From Aquipseudomonas alcaligenes_A (lineage in GTDB: Bacteria; Pseudomonadota; Gammaproteobacteria; Pseudomonadales; Pseudomonadaceae): DNA of 64,000 nucleotides. This document shows, in pieces, positions 14,484 to 22,641 of this stretch; position 1 is the first letter of the stretch; each line of letters opens with the position of its first letter. Where the stretch lies: NCBI GenBank assembly GCA_048595745.1, contig CP184361.1; one strand, 5' to 3'. Below the pieces are notes generated by a model that ran no database searches, had not been told where the DNA came from, and saw only the letters and a program-made list of their open reading frames with translations. A program made the translations under genes and the position numbers.

Positions 14484-15790
14484 TTGGCCGGCAGGGTGCC
14501 TTTCAGGGCGTTGCGACTGTGCGCGCCGAAGTGGCGGAACAGCTCGACCAACAGTTGCTCCAGCGCCGGATCGGGCATCACCGGCTGTAGCTGGTTGCTC
14601 TCGCTGAAGCCCTTGCCCGCTGCCGCCTTGTGCGTCGCGACCCGTGCCATCCACTCGCCGATCAGCGCATCGAACGGATCGGCGCGGGCATGCGACTCGG
14701 CCGCTACCACCTGGGCCGCATAGTCCACGTCGAAGGGTGGATAGTCAGCGTCCTGTTGCCGTTCGCCATAAGCCGCCAGCAGCGGATGGTCTAGCTCGCC
14801 CGTGAGGATCAGCGCCTGCATGCGGTCGAACTGATACTGCTCGATGGCGGTGTGGCGGTCAGCCACACGCTGGATGGCGGCTTCGCGATCTTCCGGATAC
14901 CCCGCCTCGGCCTTGGCCGCGATCAGCACCATGCCGCTGGTGCCCACGCCCGGCAGCACGCTGGCGTGATACGGCTGGGTGAGGTCCTGCAGGTAGTGCA
15001 TGGCCCAGCCGAGAAAACGATAGCCCCAGTAGGGATGGCCGCTGGCAAAGGCCAGGCGGGCCAGGCCGCTGTACTGATAGACCCGCCAGTGCGGCAGCGT
15101 CTGCCCCAGGTAGGGCGCGGCGGCAAAGATCAGCGCCGACTCGTGGTAGTAGCCGATGTGGAACGGCGCCTGCGAGGAATACTCGAAGCGCGCATCGCCA
15201 AACGGCTGCGGGCCGAAGTTGTAGCGCTGCCCGGTATCCCCCGGATTGTCGCTGAACAGGTTGATGTCATGGCCGTAGTCCGGCTCGTCCGCCGCGCTGG
15301 CCAGCACCTGCAGCGCCTCCACCCGCTCGCCGTCGCGCAGCGCCAGGTAGCGCCAATTCGTCCAGGGACCGACCTTGTGGAACACCAGCACGTCCTCGCC
15401 CTTGAGCAGCGGCCTGCCGCCGCCATCCTGCCCCGGCAGTTGCTGGATGAAGCTGGCCAGCTTGACCTCCGGGTTGATGCGCAATGCCTCGAGGAACGCG
15501 GCGCGCCGATCGCCCTCGCCGGCAGCCTGCCAGCGCAGCTCGTCCGGGCGCGCCGGGTAATAGGAGAAGTGCTCGCGGGCGTAACGCTCCTGCTCGTCCA
15601 GCAGTCGCTCGATGGCTGGCGCCTGAGCGGCGAGGAAGGCCTCCAGCGGCTCCACCTGCACCTCCTGGCGCAGCGCGGACTCCTCGCGCAGTGCCAGCAG
15701 GCTGCCCAGCGAGTGGTTGGACCAGGCCAGGGCATGGGAAGACAGGCCGGCCAGCAGGCCGGCGCACGACAACAGAACGAGTGACTTCAC
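14480..15790 (-). CDS. Exported zinc phospholipase C / S1-P1 nuclease-fold protein (putative)
   Basis: A 436-aa protein. The GTG at 15790 (CGGAG 6 nt upstream) gives a 22-residue signal peptide ending SSHALA, so the mature protein begins WSNHSLGS. In zinc phospholipases C and S1/P1 nucleases the mature N-terminal Trp is itself a metal ligand, and this layout fits. Supporting metal motifs are YGHDINLFSDN, YYHESALIF and GWAMHYLQDLTQPYHA (HxxxD...PxH). The class is inferred from this ligand pattern; the substrate (phospholipid or nucleic acid) is open. An upstream in-frame ATG adds 20 residues that spoil the signal peptide. Confidence 0.65.
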   Translation of the reverse strand: MKSLVLLSCAGLLAGLSSHALAWSNHSLGSLLALREESALRQEVQVEPLEAFLAAQAPAIERLLDEQERYAREHFSYYPARPDELRWQAAGEGDRRAAFLEALRINPEVKLASFIQQLPGQDGGGRPLLKGEDVLVFHKVGPWTNWRYLALRDGERVEALQVLASAADEPDYGHDINLFSDNPGDTGQRYNFGPQPFGDARFEYSSQAPFHIGYYHESALIFAAAPYLGQTLPHWRVYQYSGLARLAFASGHPYWGYRFLGWAMHYLQDLTQPYHASVLPGVGTSGMVLIAAKAEAGYPEDREAAIQRVADRHTAIEQYQFDRMQALILTGELDHPLLAAYGERQQDADYPPFDVDYAAQVVAAESHARADPFDALIGEWMARVATHKAAAGKGFSESNQLQPVMPDPALEQLLVELFRHFGAHSRNALKGTLPAN

Positions 15791-15886
15791 GGCTACTCCG
15801 ATGCGTGAGGCTAGTCGGGCAAGGCTAACCTCGGCAGCCGCCCGAGGCACTGTCGGGCTGCGCCAGCGGCACTCACCGATCAGGCA

Positions 15887-16744
15887 TCAGAGCAGGAAGG
15901 CGGCCGACGCTCCGGCAATCACCAGTAGCACCGCAAGCGCCAGGCCGACGCCCAGCGCCGACCCCGCCGACTTGGCAGCCGGCGCCGGCGCGGCCTGAGC
16001 CTGGGCTGCCGCACGCAACGGGTTGACCGTTGGCGCCGCGCCGTTGGCCGGCCTGGGCCTGGCCTGCGGCTTGGGCAGATCGACGGCACGCACGAACACG
16101 GTGGCGTCTTCGTTTTCGTCCGCCGGCGCCTCCTGGGCCTCGACCTTGGGCCCGATCACCAGCAATACTACCGACCCCATGCGCACCTGGTCACCGGGCT
16201 TGAGCACCGCAGCAGCGGTCTTCTCGCCGTTGACCTGCACGCCGTTGGCCGACGCCAGGTCCTTGACCTCCAGTACCTCGTCGCGCAGGAAGAACTCGCA
16301 GTGGCGACGCGACAGCTGGGCGTCACTGAAGCACAGCTCGCACTTGACCGAACGACCGAAGGTCATCGAGCCGCTGACATGGAACTTCTTGCCTTCGTGC
16401 TCGCCCTGGATCACCTGGAGGAACCAGCGCTGGCCGGCTTCGGCGCGCGGCGCGACCTTGCCCGGGTCGGTCAGTTGCAACTCCACCTCGCCCAGGCGCA
16501 GACAGTCGCCCGAACGCAGCTGATAACGACTGGCGATACGCTCGTCGTTGACGAAGGTGCCCAGCTCGCTGTCGCAGTCACTGATGTAGTAGAGGCCATT
16601 GTCCTGGCGAATCTCGGCGTGAAAGGCACTGATCCCCGCATCGGCCAGGACCAGGTTGTTGCGCTTGTCCTGGCCCAGGGTGAAGCGGTCCTCGACCAGC
16701 CAGATGGGGGCCTGGCGACTGTCCTTGAAATGCAGCTTGAGCAT
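15887..16744 (-). CDS. Double-FHA-domain membrane-anchored protein
   Basis: A 285-aa protein with two forkhead-associated domains, which bind phosphothreonine. The first spans ~1-95 (FTLGQDKRNNLVLADAGISAFHAEI); the second ~105-200 (MTFGRSVKCELCFSDAQLSRRHCEFF, ...DLASANGVQVNG). A Pro/Ala-rich linker leads to one C-terminal membrane span (residues ~263-284). It is the third gene of a PP2C-kinase-FHA operon, 11 bp after the kinase. The likely role is a phospho-dependent adaptor reading the kinase's products at the inner membrane. Confidence 0.92.
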   Translation of the reverse strand: MLKLHFKDSRQAPIWLVEDRFTLGQDKRNNLVLADAGISAFHAEIRQDNGLYYISDCDSELGTFVNDERIASRYQLRSGDCLRLGEVELQLTDPGKVAPRAEAGQRWFLQVIQGEHEGKKFHVSGSMTFGRSVKCELCFSDAQLSRRHCEFFLRDEVLEVKDLASANGVQVNGEKTAAAVLKPGDQVRMGSVVLLVIGPKVEAQEAPADENEDATVFVRAVDLPKPQARPRPANGAAPTVNPLRAAAQAQAAPAPAAKSAGSALGVGLALAVLLVIAGASAAFLL

Positions 16745-16755
16745 GGGTACGGGTC

Positions 16756-18453
16756 CTACTGACCGAAGATGTTGTTCCAGGCACGTTTGATCGGGTTGCT
16801 GTTACTTTCACGCTCCTCGCGCGCCGCGCGATCGGCGGCAGCGCGGGCATTGGCGGCACGGGCTTCGGCCAGCAGCTGCTGGTGTTCGCCCTGCATCTGC
16901 AACAGTTCCAGGTTCTGCGGCTCGGCCTGCAGGCCGCGCTCGATCATGGCCAGGGCAGCCGGGAAGTCGCTACGCCGATAGGCGGCATTGGCCAGGTCAC
17001 GGTACAGCAGGGCCACGCGATTGAGGCCGGCCAGGGCCTCGGCGTTGTCCGGCGACCAGCCGAGAATCTGCCGGTAGTAGTACACCGCGCTGTCCTCCTC
17101 GGGCAGCAGCAGGCGCTTGTCGGCGATGCTCTGCTCGGCCAGCGCCAGGTAGCGAGCGATGCGCGCCTGCAGCACACGGCTCAACCCGTCGAGCGCGCCG
17201 GCGTGCTGCGGGTCGATGGCCAGGGCCTGGCGGTAGTAGAAGTCGGCGTTGTCTTCGCTCGGCTCGGTCAGCAGACCGTCGGCCAGGCGCTGCTCGGCCA
17301 GGTCGGTGAAAACCTTGATGCGCGCCTCGCGAATGCGCTGCAGGCCGGCCAGTGCCTCGCTGCTGTCGGCATCGATGGCAAGGATCTGGTTGAAGTAATG
17401 CTCGGCGCTGTCCTGCGCCGGCTCGATCAACTGGCCGGCGGCGAAGCGCTGCTCGGCCTGGACCAGCAGCGCCTCGATCTGCCGCTGCTGCTGGATGTAC
17501 AAGCCGGCGGAGGTCAGGGTACCGATCAGCACCAGTACGCTGAGCACCACCAGCAGCGGCATGGCCGAGCGGCGCGGGCGCGGCGCGGGCGCTGCAACCG
17601 GCGCGGCAGGTTCGGGCAGCACCAGCGCCGGACGGATCTGGGTTTCCTCCAGATCGCTCAGCTCTACCTCGTCCAGCGCGGCGAGCAGCGCGCGGCAGTC
17701 GGCGAAACGCTCGTCCGGCTTCTTCGCCAGCATGCGCGCCAGCACGCCGCGGAAGGCGCCGAGACTGTCCGGCAGCGGCGGTTCCATCTGCACGTGGTTG
17801 ACCACGGTCTGGGTGTAGTTGCCGCCGCGGAACGGATTGCTGCCGGTGAGCATCTCCAGCAGGATCACGCCCAAACTGTAGATGTCACTGCGCGCGTCCA
17901 GCGGCTGGCACTGGGCCTGCTCGGGGCTGCTGTAGGCCGGGCTGCCGACGGCCACGCCGAACTGGGTCAGCTCGCTGTCGATGTCCAGGTCCTTGGCCAC
18001 GCCGAAGTCGGTGAGCACGGCAGTGCCATCGCCACGGAACAGCACATTGGCCGGTTTCACGTCGCGATGCACCAGGCCCTTGTCATGCACCACGGCCAGG
18101 CCGCTGGCGACCTGGCGCACGATCTGCAGAGCGCGCTCAGGGGCAAACAGCTCGCCCTTGTGCCGCGCCAGGTCGCCGCCGGGGAGGAACTCCATGGCCA
18201 GGTAGTAGCGACCGTCGGCCAGGCGATCGATGTCGTAGATGGTGATGATCGACGGGTGGTTGAGCGAGGCGACGATGTGCGCCTCCTTGATGAAGCGCTG
18301 GCTGAAGGTCTCGTCTTCGGCGCTGCGCAGCACCTTGATCGCCACCTTGCGGCTCAATGACTCCTGGGTGGCCAGGAATACCTCGGCCATGCCGCCCTTG
18401 CCCAGCTGGCCGTGGACCCGGTAGCCGGGGATTTCAAGCAGAGTGGTGCTCAT
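16756..18453 (-). CDS. Membrane Ser/Thr protein kinase with periplasmic TPR-like repeats
   Basis: A 565-aa Hanks-type kinase. The start at 18453 (MSTTLLEIPGYRVHGQ) is preferred to an ATG 14 codons upstream. Kinase residues are complete: Gly loop LGKGGMAEV (17-25), K40, HRDVKPAN (129-136), DFG (149-151) and SPAYSSPEQ (171-179). A Pro/Ala-rich juxtamembrane region precedes one membrane span (~298-320). The C-terminal region carries at least three ~60-residue repeats (…LAEQRLADGLLTEPSEDNADFYYRQALAID type) resembling TPR units, then a helical tail. PP2C lies 17 bp upstream and the FHA gene 11 bp downstream. No type VI secretion gene is adjacent, unlike PppA/PpkA/Fha loci. Confidence 0.94.
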   Translation of the reverse strand: MSTTLLEIPGYRVHGQLGKGGMAEVFLATQESLSRKVAIKVLRSAEDETFSQRFIKEAHIVASLNHPSIITIYDIDRLADGRYYLAMEFLPGGDLARHKGELFAPERALQIVRQVASGLAVVHDKGLVHRDVKPANVLFRGDGTAVLTDFGVAKDLDIDSELTQFGVAVGSPAYSSPEQAQCQPLDARSDIYSLGVILLEMLTGSNPFRGGNYTQTVVNHVQMEPPLPDSLGAFRGVLARMLAKKPDERFADCRALLAALDEVELSDLEETQIRPALVLPEPAAPVAAPAPRPRRSAMPLLVVLSVLVLIGTLTSAGLYIQQQRQIEALLVQAEQRFAAGQLIEPAQDSAEHYFNQILAIDADSSEALAGLQRIREARIKVFTDLAEQRLADGLLTEPSEDNADFYYRQALAIDPQHAGALDGLSRVLQARIARYLALAEQSIADKRLLLPEEDSAVYYYRQILGWSPDNAEALAGLNRVALLYRDLANAAYRRSDFPAALAMIERGLQAEPQNLELLQMQGEHQQLLAEARAANARAAADRAAREERESNSNPIKRAWNNIFGQ

Positions 18454-18470
18454 GGATGTGCGTCGATCAT

Positions 18471-19250
18471 TCAGTGCTTGCGGGAATGGAGCCAACGGCT
18501 GAGGAAGTTGCGCGGCCTGGCGTCGATCTCCGTCGATTCCGCCATGCTACGACCCAGCACGATGCAGGAGATATTGTCCTTGCCGCCCAGCCGATTGGCC
18601 AGCCCTATCAGCTCCTCGACCAGCTCATCGAGCGTGGCCGCGCCAGCACAGACTTCCTGGATCTGTTCGTCGGTCAACTCGCCGGTCAGGCCGTCGCTGC
18701 ACAGCAGAAGCAGTTCGCCGGGTGCCAAACTGCCCTGCACACGCCCGACCTCGAGCTCCTGCTCGCCCTGTCCCAGGCACTGGGTCACGATATTGCGCCG
18801 CGGATGCTGGCGCGCTTCGTCGAGGCTCAGTTCACCCGCATCGATCATCGCCTGCACCCAGCTGTGGTCGCGGGTCAGGCGCTCGATGCCGTCCAGGCTG
18901 ATGCGGTAGGCGCGGCTATCGCCGATCCAGGCCACCTCATAATCGGCGTCGACAAAACGCACGGCCACCACGGTACTGCCCATGCGCCGGCCACCCTCCT
19001 CCTGTACCGCCGCGAGGATCGCCTGGTGTGCTGCGTGGATGGAGGATTCGAGACCGCTACCGGCGACAACGGACTGGCGCAACGTGTCCAGGGCCAGGGC
19101 GCTGGCGACTTCCCCACACTCATGCCCGCCCATGCCATCGGCCACCGCCCACAGACCGAGCTCGGGGAGGCAGAGCACGGCGTCTTCGTTATGCCCACGA
19201 ACCCGGCCCGCGACGCTCTGCGCCGCAAACCCCAGGGACTGCATCGACAT
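18471..19250 (-). CDS. PP2C-family Ser/Thr protein phosphatase
   Basis: A 259-aa cytoplasmic PPM phosphatase with all metal-binding motifs: GRVRGHNEDA, WAVADGMGGHECGEVAS, MGSTVVAV, AWIGDSRAYR, LLLCSDGLTGELTD and GGKDNISCIV. It is the first gene of the operon and presumably reverses phosphorylation by the kinase encoded 17 bp downstream. Two in-frame ATGs (codons 1 and 3) are possible starts; neither has a strong SD. Confidence 0.95.
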   Translation of the reverse strand: MSMQSLGFAAQSVAGRVRGHNEDAVLCLPELGLWAVADGMGGHECGEVASALALDTLRQSVVAGSGLESSIHAAHQAILAAVQEEGGRRMGSTVVAVRFVDADYEVAWIGDSRAYRISLDGIERLTRDHSWVQAMIDAGELSLDEARQHPRRNIVTQCLGQGEQELEVGRVQGSLAPGELLLLCSDGLTGELTDEQIQEVCAGAATLDELVEELIGLANRLGGKDNISCIVLGRSMAESTEIDARPRNFLSRWLHSRKH

Positions 19251-19344
19251 GGCTGCTGCTTACCTTATGAATCTGCACTGCCGTGCATGATGCTGCGCCA
19301 GGCCCTGGCTGTCAGCCCGAAGCGCGCGAACTGTTAAACAGTCG

Positions 19345-19671
19345 TCAGCGGCGGCGCTGCACCTCTTGACCACTCTGTCCCGGATAACGCTGTACCTCGA
19401 TGCCACCGGGATACTCGGTGCTCTGGCGGATGCCGCCGCTCTGGCGCACGCTGGAACCACTGTGGATCTGCACCTCGCGACCGTCATATCCCTGAATGGG
19501 GACGGCGTGACCGCCATACAGGTCATAGCGCTGGCTGTAACTGGAGCCGCTGACACTCCCGGAAGCGCCCGGGCTTACATACTCGATGGGCACAGGCTGC
19601 GAGCGCAGCGGCTCGTTCGCCAGGACCGGGCCGCCACACAGCGCGGCCAGCAACAACAGCGGATAGCGCAT
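19345..19671 (-). CDS. Small exported hypothetical protein, Gly/Ser/Gln-rich
   Basis: A 108-aa protein. The ATG at 19671 (GAGG 9 nt upstream) opens a classic signal peptide (MRYPLLLLAALCGGPVLA). The mature part is low in complexity, rich in Gly, Ser, Gln, Tyr and Arg (SGSVSGSSYSQRYDLYGG, IHSGSSVRQSGGIRQS) and ends VQRRR. No known domain. The 176-codon open frame further upstream overlaps endA's promoter and is not supported. It is divergent from endA. Confidence 0.7.
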   Translation of the reverse strand: MRYPLLLLAALCGGPVLANEPLRSQPVPIEYVSPGASGSVSGSSYSQRYDLYGGHAVPIQGYDGREVQIHSGSSVRQSGGIRQSTEYPGGIEVQRYPGQSGQEVQRRR

Positions 19672-19789
19672 AACGGCTGCCTCTGCGAACATTCGGGCAA
19701 TCGATGCTACGCCAGGCGCTGGCGCCTGGCCATGCTTGGCACAAGGCGCCGAGCCGGTATGATGCGGCCCTTTTTGGGATGCCGTATCC

Positions 19790-20509
19790 ATGCCCAAGCG
19801 CCTCGCCCTGTTGTTGCTCTGCTGCATCGCCCTACCCACCCTCGCGGAACCACCACGCACCTTCGCCGAAGCCAAGAAGATCGCCTGGTCGCTCTATGCC
19901 CAGCAGTCGGTGGAGTTCTATTGCGGCTGCCGCTACAGCGGCAATCGAGTCGACCTGAAGAGCTGCGGCTACCAGCCGCGCAAAAACCCGCAACGCGCGG
20001 CGCGTATCGAGTGGGAGCATCTGGTACCGGCGTGGGTCATCGGCCATCAGCGCCGCTGCTGGCAACAGGGCGGCCGCAAGCACTGTGCGCGCAGCGACGA
20101 GACGTTCCGCCGCGCCGAGGCAGACCTGTTCAATCTGGTGCCCAGCATCGGCGAGATCAACGGTGATCGCAGCAACCTGCCCTTCGCCTGGCTGCCCCAG
20201 CCGCCCACCCAGTACGGCACCTGCCCGATGGTGATCGACTTCAAGGCAGGCAAGGCGATGCCAAGGCCCAAGGTTCGCGGGATGATCGCCCGCACCTACT
20301 TCTACATGAGCCAGCGTTACGGCCTGCGCCTGTCCAAGCAGGAGCGCCATCTGTTCGAGGCCTGGAGCAAGCACTACCCGGTGGAATCCTGGGAGCGCCA
20401 GCGCAACCAGCGCATCGCCTGCGTCATGGGCTGGAGCAACCCTTTCGTCGGCCCCGTCGATCTGCGCAGCTGCGCCGGGTCATTTACCGGAAAAGGCAAA
20501 AATGATTAG
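19790..20509 (+). CDS. endA: Endonuclease I (EndA/Dns family), secreted
   Basis: A 239-aa periplasmic or extracellular nuclease with signal peptide (MPKRLALLLLCCIALPTLA). The diagnostic block RIEWEHLVPAW (residues ~66-76) carries the catalytic His of the beta-beta-alpha-metal fold; DLFNLVPSIGEINGDRSN follows with the metal-binding Asn. Six or more Cys residues would form disulfides (YCGCRYSG, SCGYQP, RRCWQQ, HCARS). It degrades extracellular or incoming DNA non-specifically. Length matches the family. A probable promoter lies in the 118 bp separating it from the divergent small gene. Confidence 0.95.
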   Translation: MPKRLALLLLCCIALPTLAEPPRTFAEAKKIAWSLYAQQSVEFYCGCRYSGNRVDLKSCGYQPRKNPQRAARIEWEHLVPAWVIGHQRRCWQQGGRKHCARSDETFRRAEADLFNLVPSIGEINGDRSNLPFAWLPQPPTQYGTCPMVIDFKAGKAMPRPKVRGMIARTYFYMSQRYGLRLSKQERHLFEAWSKHYPVESWERQRNQRIACVMGWSNPFVGPVDLRSCAGSFTGKGKND

Positions 20510-20677
20510 GTGTTTTGGCACTTTGCCTGTAGGGTAGCGAGTACTGTGCTGCATGTGTCACCGCAAATCGACCGGTTTAGATTTCGGTCCAACCTCCCTC
20601 GGTTTCTTTACTCTTTGCACTCAGTCATGGCCTGGGCTGTTCCAGCGCCGTGTTCACTTTGTTCAAGGAGAAATCCC

Positions 20678-20887
20678 ATGTCCGTACGTCAAACTGGCAC
20701 CGTCAAGTGGTTCAACGATGAGAAAGGCTTCGGCTTCATCACTCCGGAAAGCGGCGCCGACCTGTTCGTGCACTACCGCTCCATCCAGAGCGCCGGCTTC
20801 AAGAGCCTGAAGGAAGGCCAGCAGGTCTCCTTCATCGCCGTACAAGGCCAGAAAGGCATGCAAGCCGACGAAGTCCAGGTCATCTAA
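20678..20887 (+). CDS. Cold-shock domain protein (CspA family)
   Basis: A 69-aa single-OB-fold RNA chaperone. RNP1 is GFGFITPE and RNP2 is DLFVHYRSI. The start at 20678 has AAGGAG 8 nt upstream; a longer frame from 20510 includes the 5' leader and is rejected. The leader of up to ~165 nt (T/C-rich, e.g. CCTCCCTCGGTTTCTTTACT) is long, as is common for cold-shock mRNAs. A Rho-independent terminator follows at 20909. Confidence 0.95.
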   Translation: MSVRQTGTVKWFNDEKGFGFITPESGADLFVHYRSIQSAGFKSLKEGQQVSFIAVQGQKGMQADEVQVI

Positions 20888-20908
20888 GACCTGCACTGCG
20901 CCGCAAGG

Positions 20909-20933
20909 AACCGGCCTCAGGGCCGGTTTTTTT
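20909..20933 (+). terminator. Rho-independent terminator after csp
   Basis: Stem AACCGGCC / GGCCGGTT with TCAG loop followed by a run of T, 21 bp after the csp stop. Confidence 0.93.
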
Positions 20934-20957
20934 ATCCCTGCAAGATAGAGGAATACC

Positions 20958-21140
20958 ATGAGCGCCAAGAAGTCCACCCAGCAGCCCAAGCCGCAAGCGG
21001 CCGTGGCAACCAGTGAATCCCTTGAAGCCCAGGTGGCAGCCTTCCTCAACTCCGGCGGCGAAATCCAGCAGATCGCCAAGGGCGTCAGCGGTCAGTCCTG
21101 GAGCGCGCCGAGCCGACATATCGTGATCGGCAAGAAATAA
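20958..21140 (+). CDS. Small conserved-type hypothetical protein, 60 aa
   Basis: A 60-aa protein (MSAKKSTQQPKPQAAVATSE...) with a basic, unstructured N-terminus and a C-terminal part EAQVAAFLNSGGEIQQIAKG, then SWSAPSRHIVIGKK. It has an AGAGG site. It lies just after the csp terminator, a pairing I believe recurs in Pseudomonas. The C-terminal 'SGGEIQQI.KG.SG' pattern may be a small nucleic-acid-binding motif; this is inference. Confidence 0.75.
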   Translation: MSAKKSTQQPKPQAAVATSESLEAQVAAFLNSGGEIQQIAKGVSGQSWSAPSRHIVIGKK

Positions 21141-21254
21141 GCAGCCCCAGCACTACTGGCACTTTGCCTAACAGTTCCTTGCCGACACGCACAAAGCCCT
21201 GCATCCTTGATCTCATAACAACGAAAAACGCGCCACTGGCCAGAGATCTCGCTG

Positions 21255-22280
21255 ATGTTCAAGCGACTGCGCAATGATTTCCAGCTGTCCATCATCACCC
21301 TCATGGGTGTCATCGGCGTGCTCGGCATCAGCCCCTACGCGTTTTACCGCCTGCTAAACGGCAACCTGCTGGTGGGCATCGCCGACAGCGTGATAGTGCT
21401 GTCGACACTGGCCGCCGTGACCTACGCCTGGCGCACCGGCGATACGGAAAAACCGGGCATCTACCTGGCCGCCGTGTTCTCCGTGGGTGCGACGCTGATC
21501 GCCATCAACCTGGGCGTCAACGGCCTGTTCTGGATCTACCCGCTGATCCTCTTCAACTTCTTCATGGTCTCGCCCGGCAAGGCGATCGCCGCCACCCTGC
21601 TGGTGCTCCTCGGCCTGGTCGCGCATGCCCTGTGGGTACCCGGCAGCGTGTTCGAAAGCCAGTACCAGATGGTGTCCTTCTTGGTGACCAACGCCATGGC
21701 CGGCATCCTGACCTTCATCTTCGCCTACCGCACCCGCACCCAGCGTGAGCAGCTGCAGGCCCTGGCCATTCAGGACCCACTGACCGGCGCGCGCAACCGC
21801 CGGGCCATGAACGAAGAACTGAAGATCGCAGTGTCCAGCAAACGTCGGCATGGCCGCAGCTACGGCGCGCTGGCCATGGACCTGGACCATTTCAAGCAGA
21901 TCAATGACCAGCACGGCCACCAGGCCGGGGATCAGGTACTGATCGACTACGTGAAGCTGATCAAGGCCTGCTCACGCCAGGAGGACCGGCTGTTTCGCTT
22001 CGGCGGAGAGGAATTCCTCCTGCTACTGCCGGATGTCGACCTGCAGGGCCTGGAAGCCGCCGCCCAGCACCTGCTGGTCTCGGTGCGCGAGCAGCTGAAC
22101 GGCCCTGGCGGCGCAGTTACCGTCTCGATCGGCGGCGCCATGCTGCGCAACGACGAACCCTGGGGACAGTGGCTGCAGCGCGCCGACCAGAGCCTCTACC
22201 AGGCCAAAAGCAACGGACGCAATTGCATCATCATCGACAGACCCACCGTCGGCGACCTGGCACCCAGCCATGCCGGCTGA
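21255..22280 (+). CDS. Membrane diguanylate cyclase (GGDEF)
   Basis: A 341-aa protein that makes cyclic di-GMP. The N-terminal ~160 residues hold about six membrane spans (YAFYRLLNGNLLVGIADSVIVL... to ILTFIFAYRT) with no recognised sensory motif. The GGDEF domain follows, with DPLTGARNRRAM (174-185), the active site GGEEF (250-254) and an intact RxxD inhibitory site (RQED, 241-244). The catalytic residues are intact, so the enzyme should be active and product-inhibited. No phosphodiesterase is adjacent. Confidence 0.93.
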   Translation: MFKRLRNDFQLSIITLMGVIGVLGISPYAFYRLLNGNLLVGIADSVIVLSTLAAVTYAWRTGDTEKPGIYLAAVFSVGATLIAINLGVNGLFWIYPLILFNFFMVSPGKAIAATLLVLLGLVAHALWVPGSVFESQYQMVSFLVTNAMAGILTFIFAYRTRTQREQLQALAIQDPLTGARNRRAMNEELKIAVSSKRRHGRSYGALAMDLDHFKQINDQHGHQAGDQVLIDYVKLIKACSRQEDRLFRFGGEEFLLLLPDVDLQGLEAAAQHLLVSVREQLNGPGGAVTVSIGGAMLRNDEPWGQWLQRADQSLYQAKSNGRNCIIIDRPTVGDLAPSHAG

Positions 22281-22299
22281 CTGACAGCCGGCACCACGC

Positions 22300-22638
22300 G
22301 TGAGCAGAATACTGGCAAGGGAGACGCTACAGATCCATCAACCGCTGGACCTCACGCCCAGTGCTCGCCTGATCGATATGGGCCGCGATGACCTCTTCAT
22401 CGCCGACAGCCTGCTGGGCGAACGCGCCGTTCACCTTTCGGGAGTCAGCCACCAACGCGTCCATGCCTCCCGACAGACAGTCGGCAGTTACACCCTGCAC
22501 TTCCTGGTGCCACGCAAGCGGGCCGACGCCCAGCCGTTACTCCACCAGTTCGACGGCGGTCTGCGACGACTGCAGGACAGCGGTGAGTACCAGCGCATCC
22601 TCGACACCCATCGCGAGCATGCGCTGCGTGCTGAATAG
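22300..22638 (+). pseudogene. Remnant of a solute-binding protein (SBP_bac_3 C-terminal part)
   Basis: A 112-codon open frame from a GTG without SD and without signal peptide. From about residue 24 it reads like the second half of a periplasmic amino-acid-type binding protein: LIDMGRDDLFIADSLL (compare MLLAGRLDAFPMDKVV in the intact gene at 37358), VGSYTLHFLVPRKRADAQPLLHQFDGGLRRLQDSGEYQRIL. The N-terminal domain is missing. I read it as a truncated relic; a short expressed protein is possible but would not bind ligand in the usual way. Confidence 0.6.
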
Positions 22639-22641
22639 ACC

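Noticed and set aside
15887..19250. Type VI secretion regulatory locus (PppA/PpkA/Fha1)
   Set aside because: No T6SS structural gene occurs on either side within the window; the kinase architecture with extracellular repeats also differs.
20515..20533. TGGCAC...TTTGC as a sigma-54 promoter
   Set aside because: The GG and GC elements are too close together (sigma-54 needs about 10 bp between them).
20510..20677. Upstream extension of the cold-shock protein by 56 residues
   Set aside because: The cold-shock family starts at MSVRQTGTVKWF with AAGGAG upstream; the preceding DNA is the mRNA leader.
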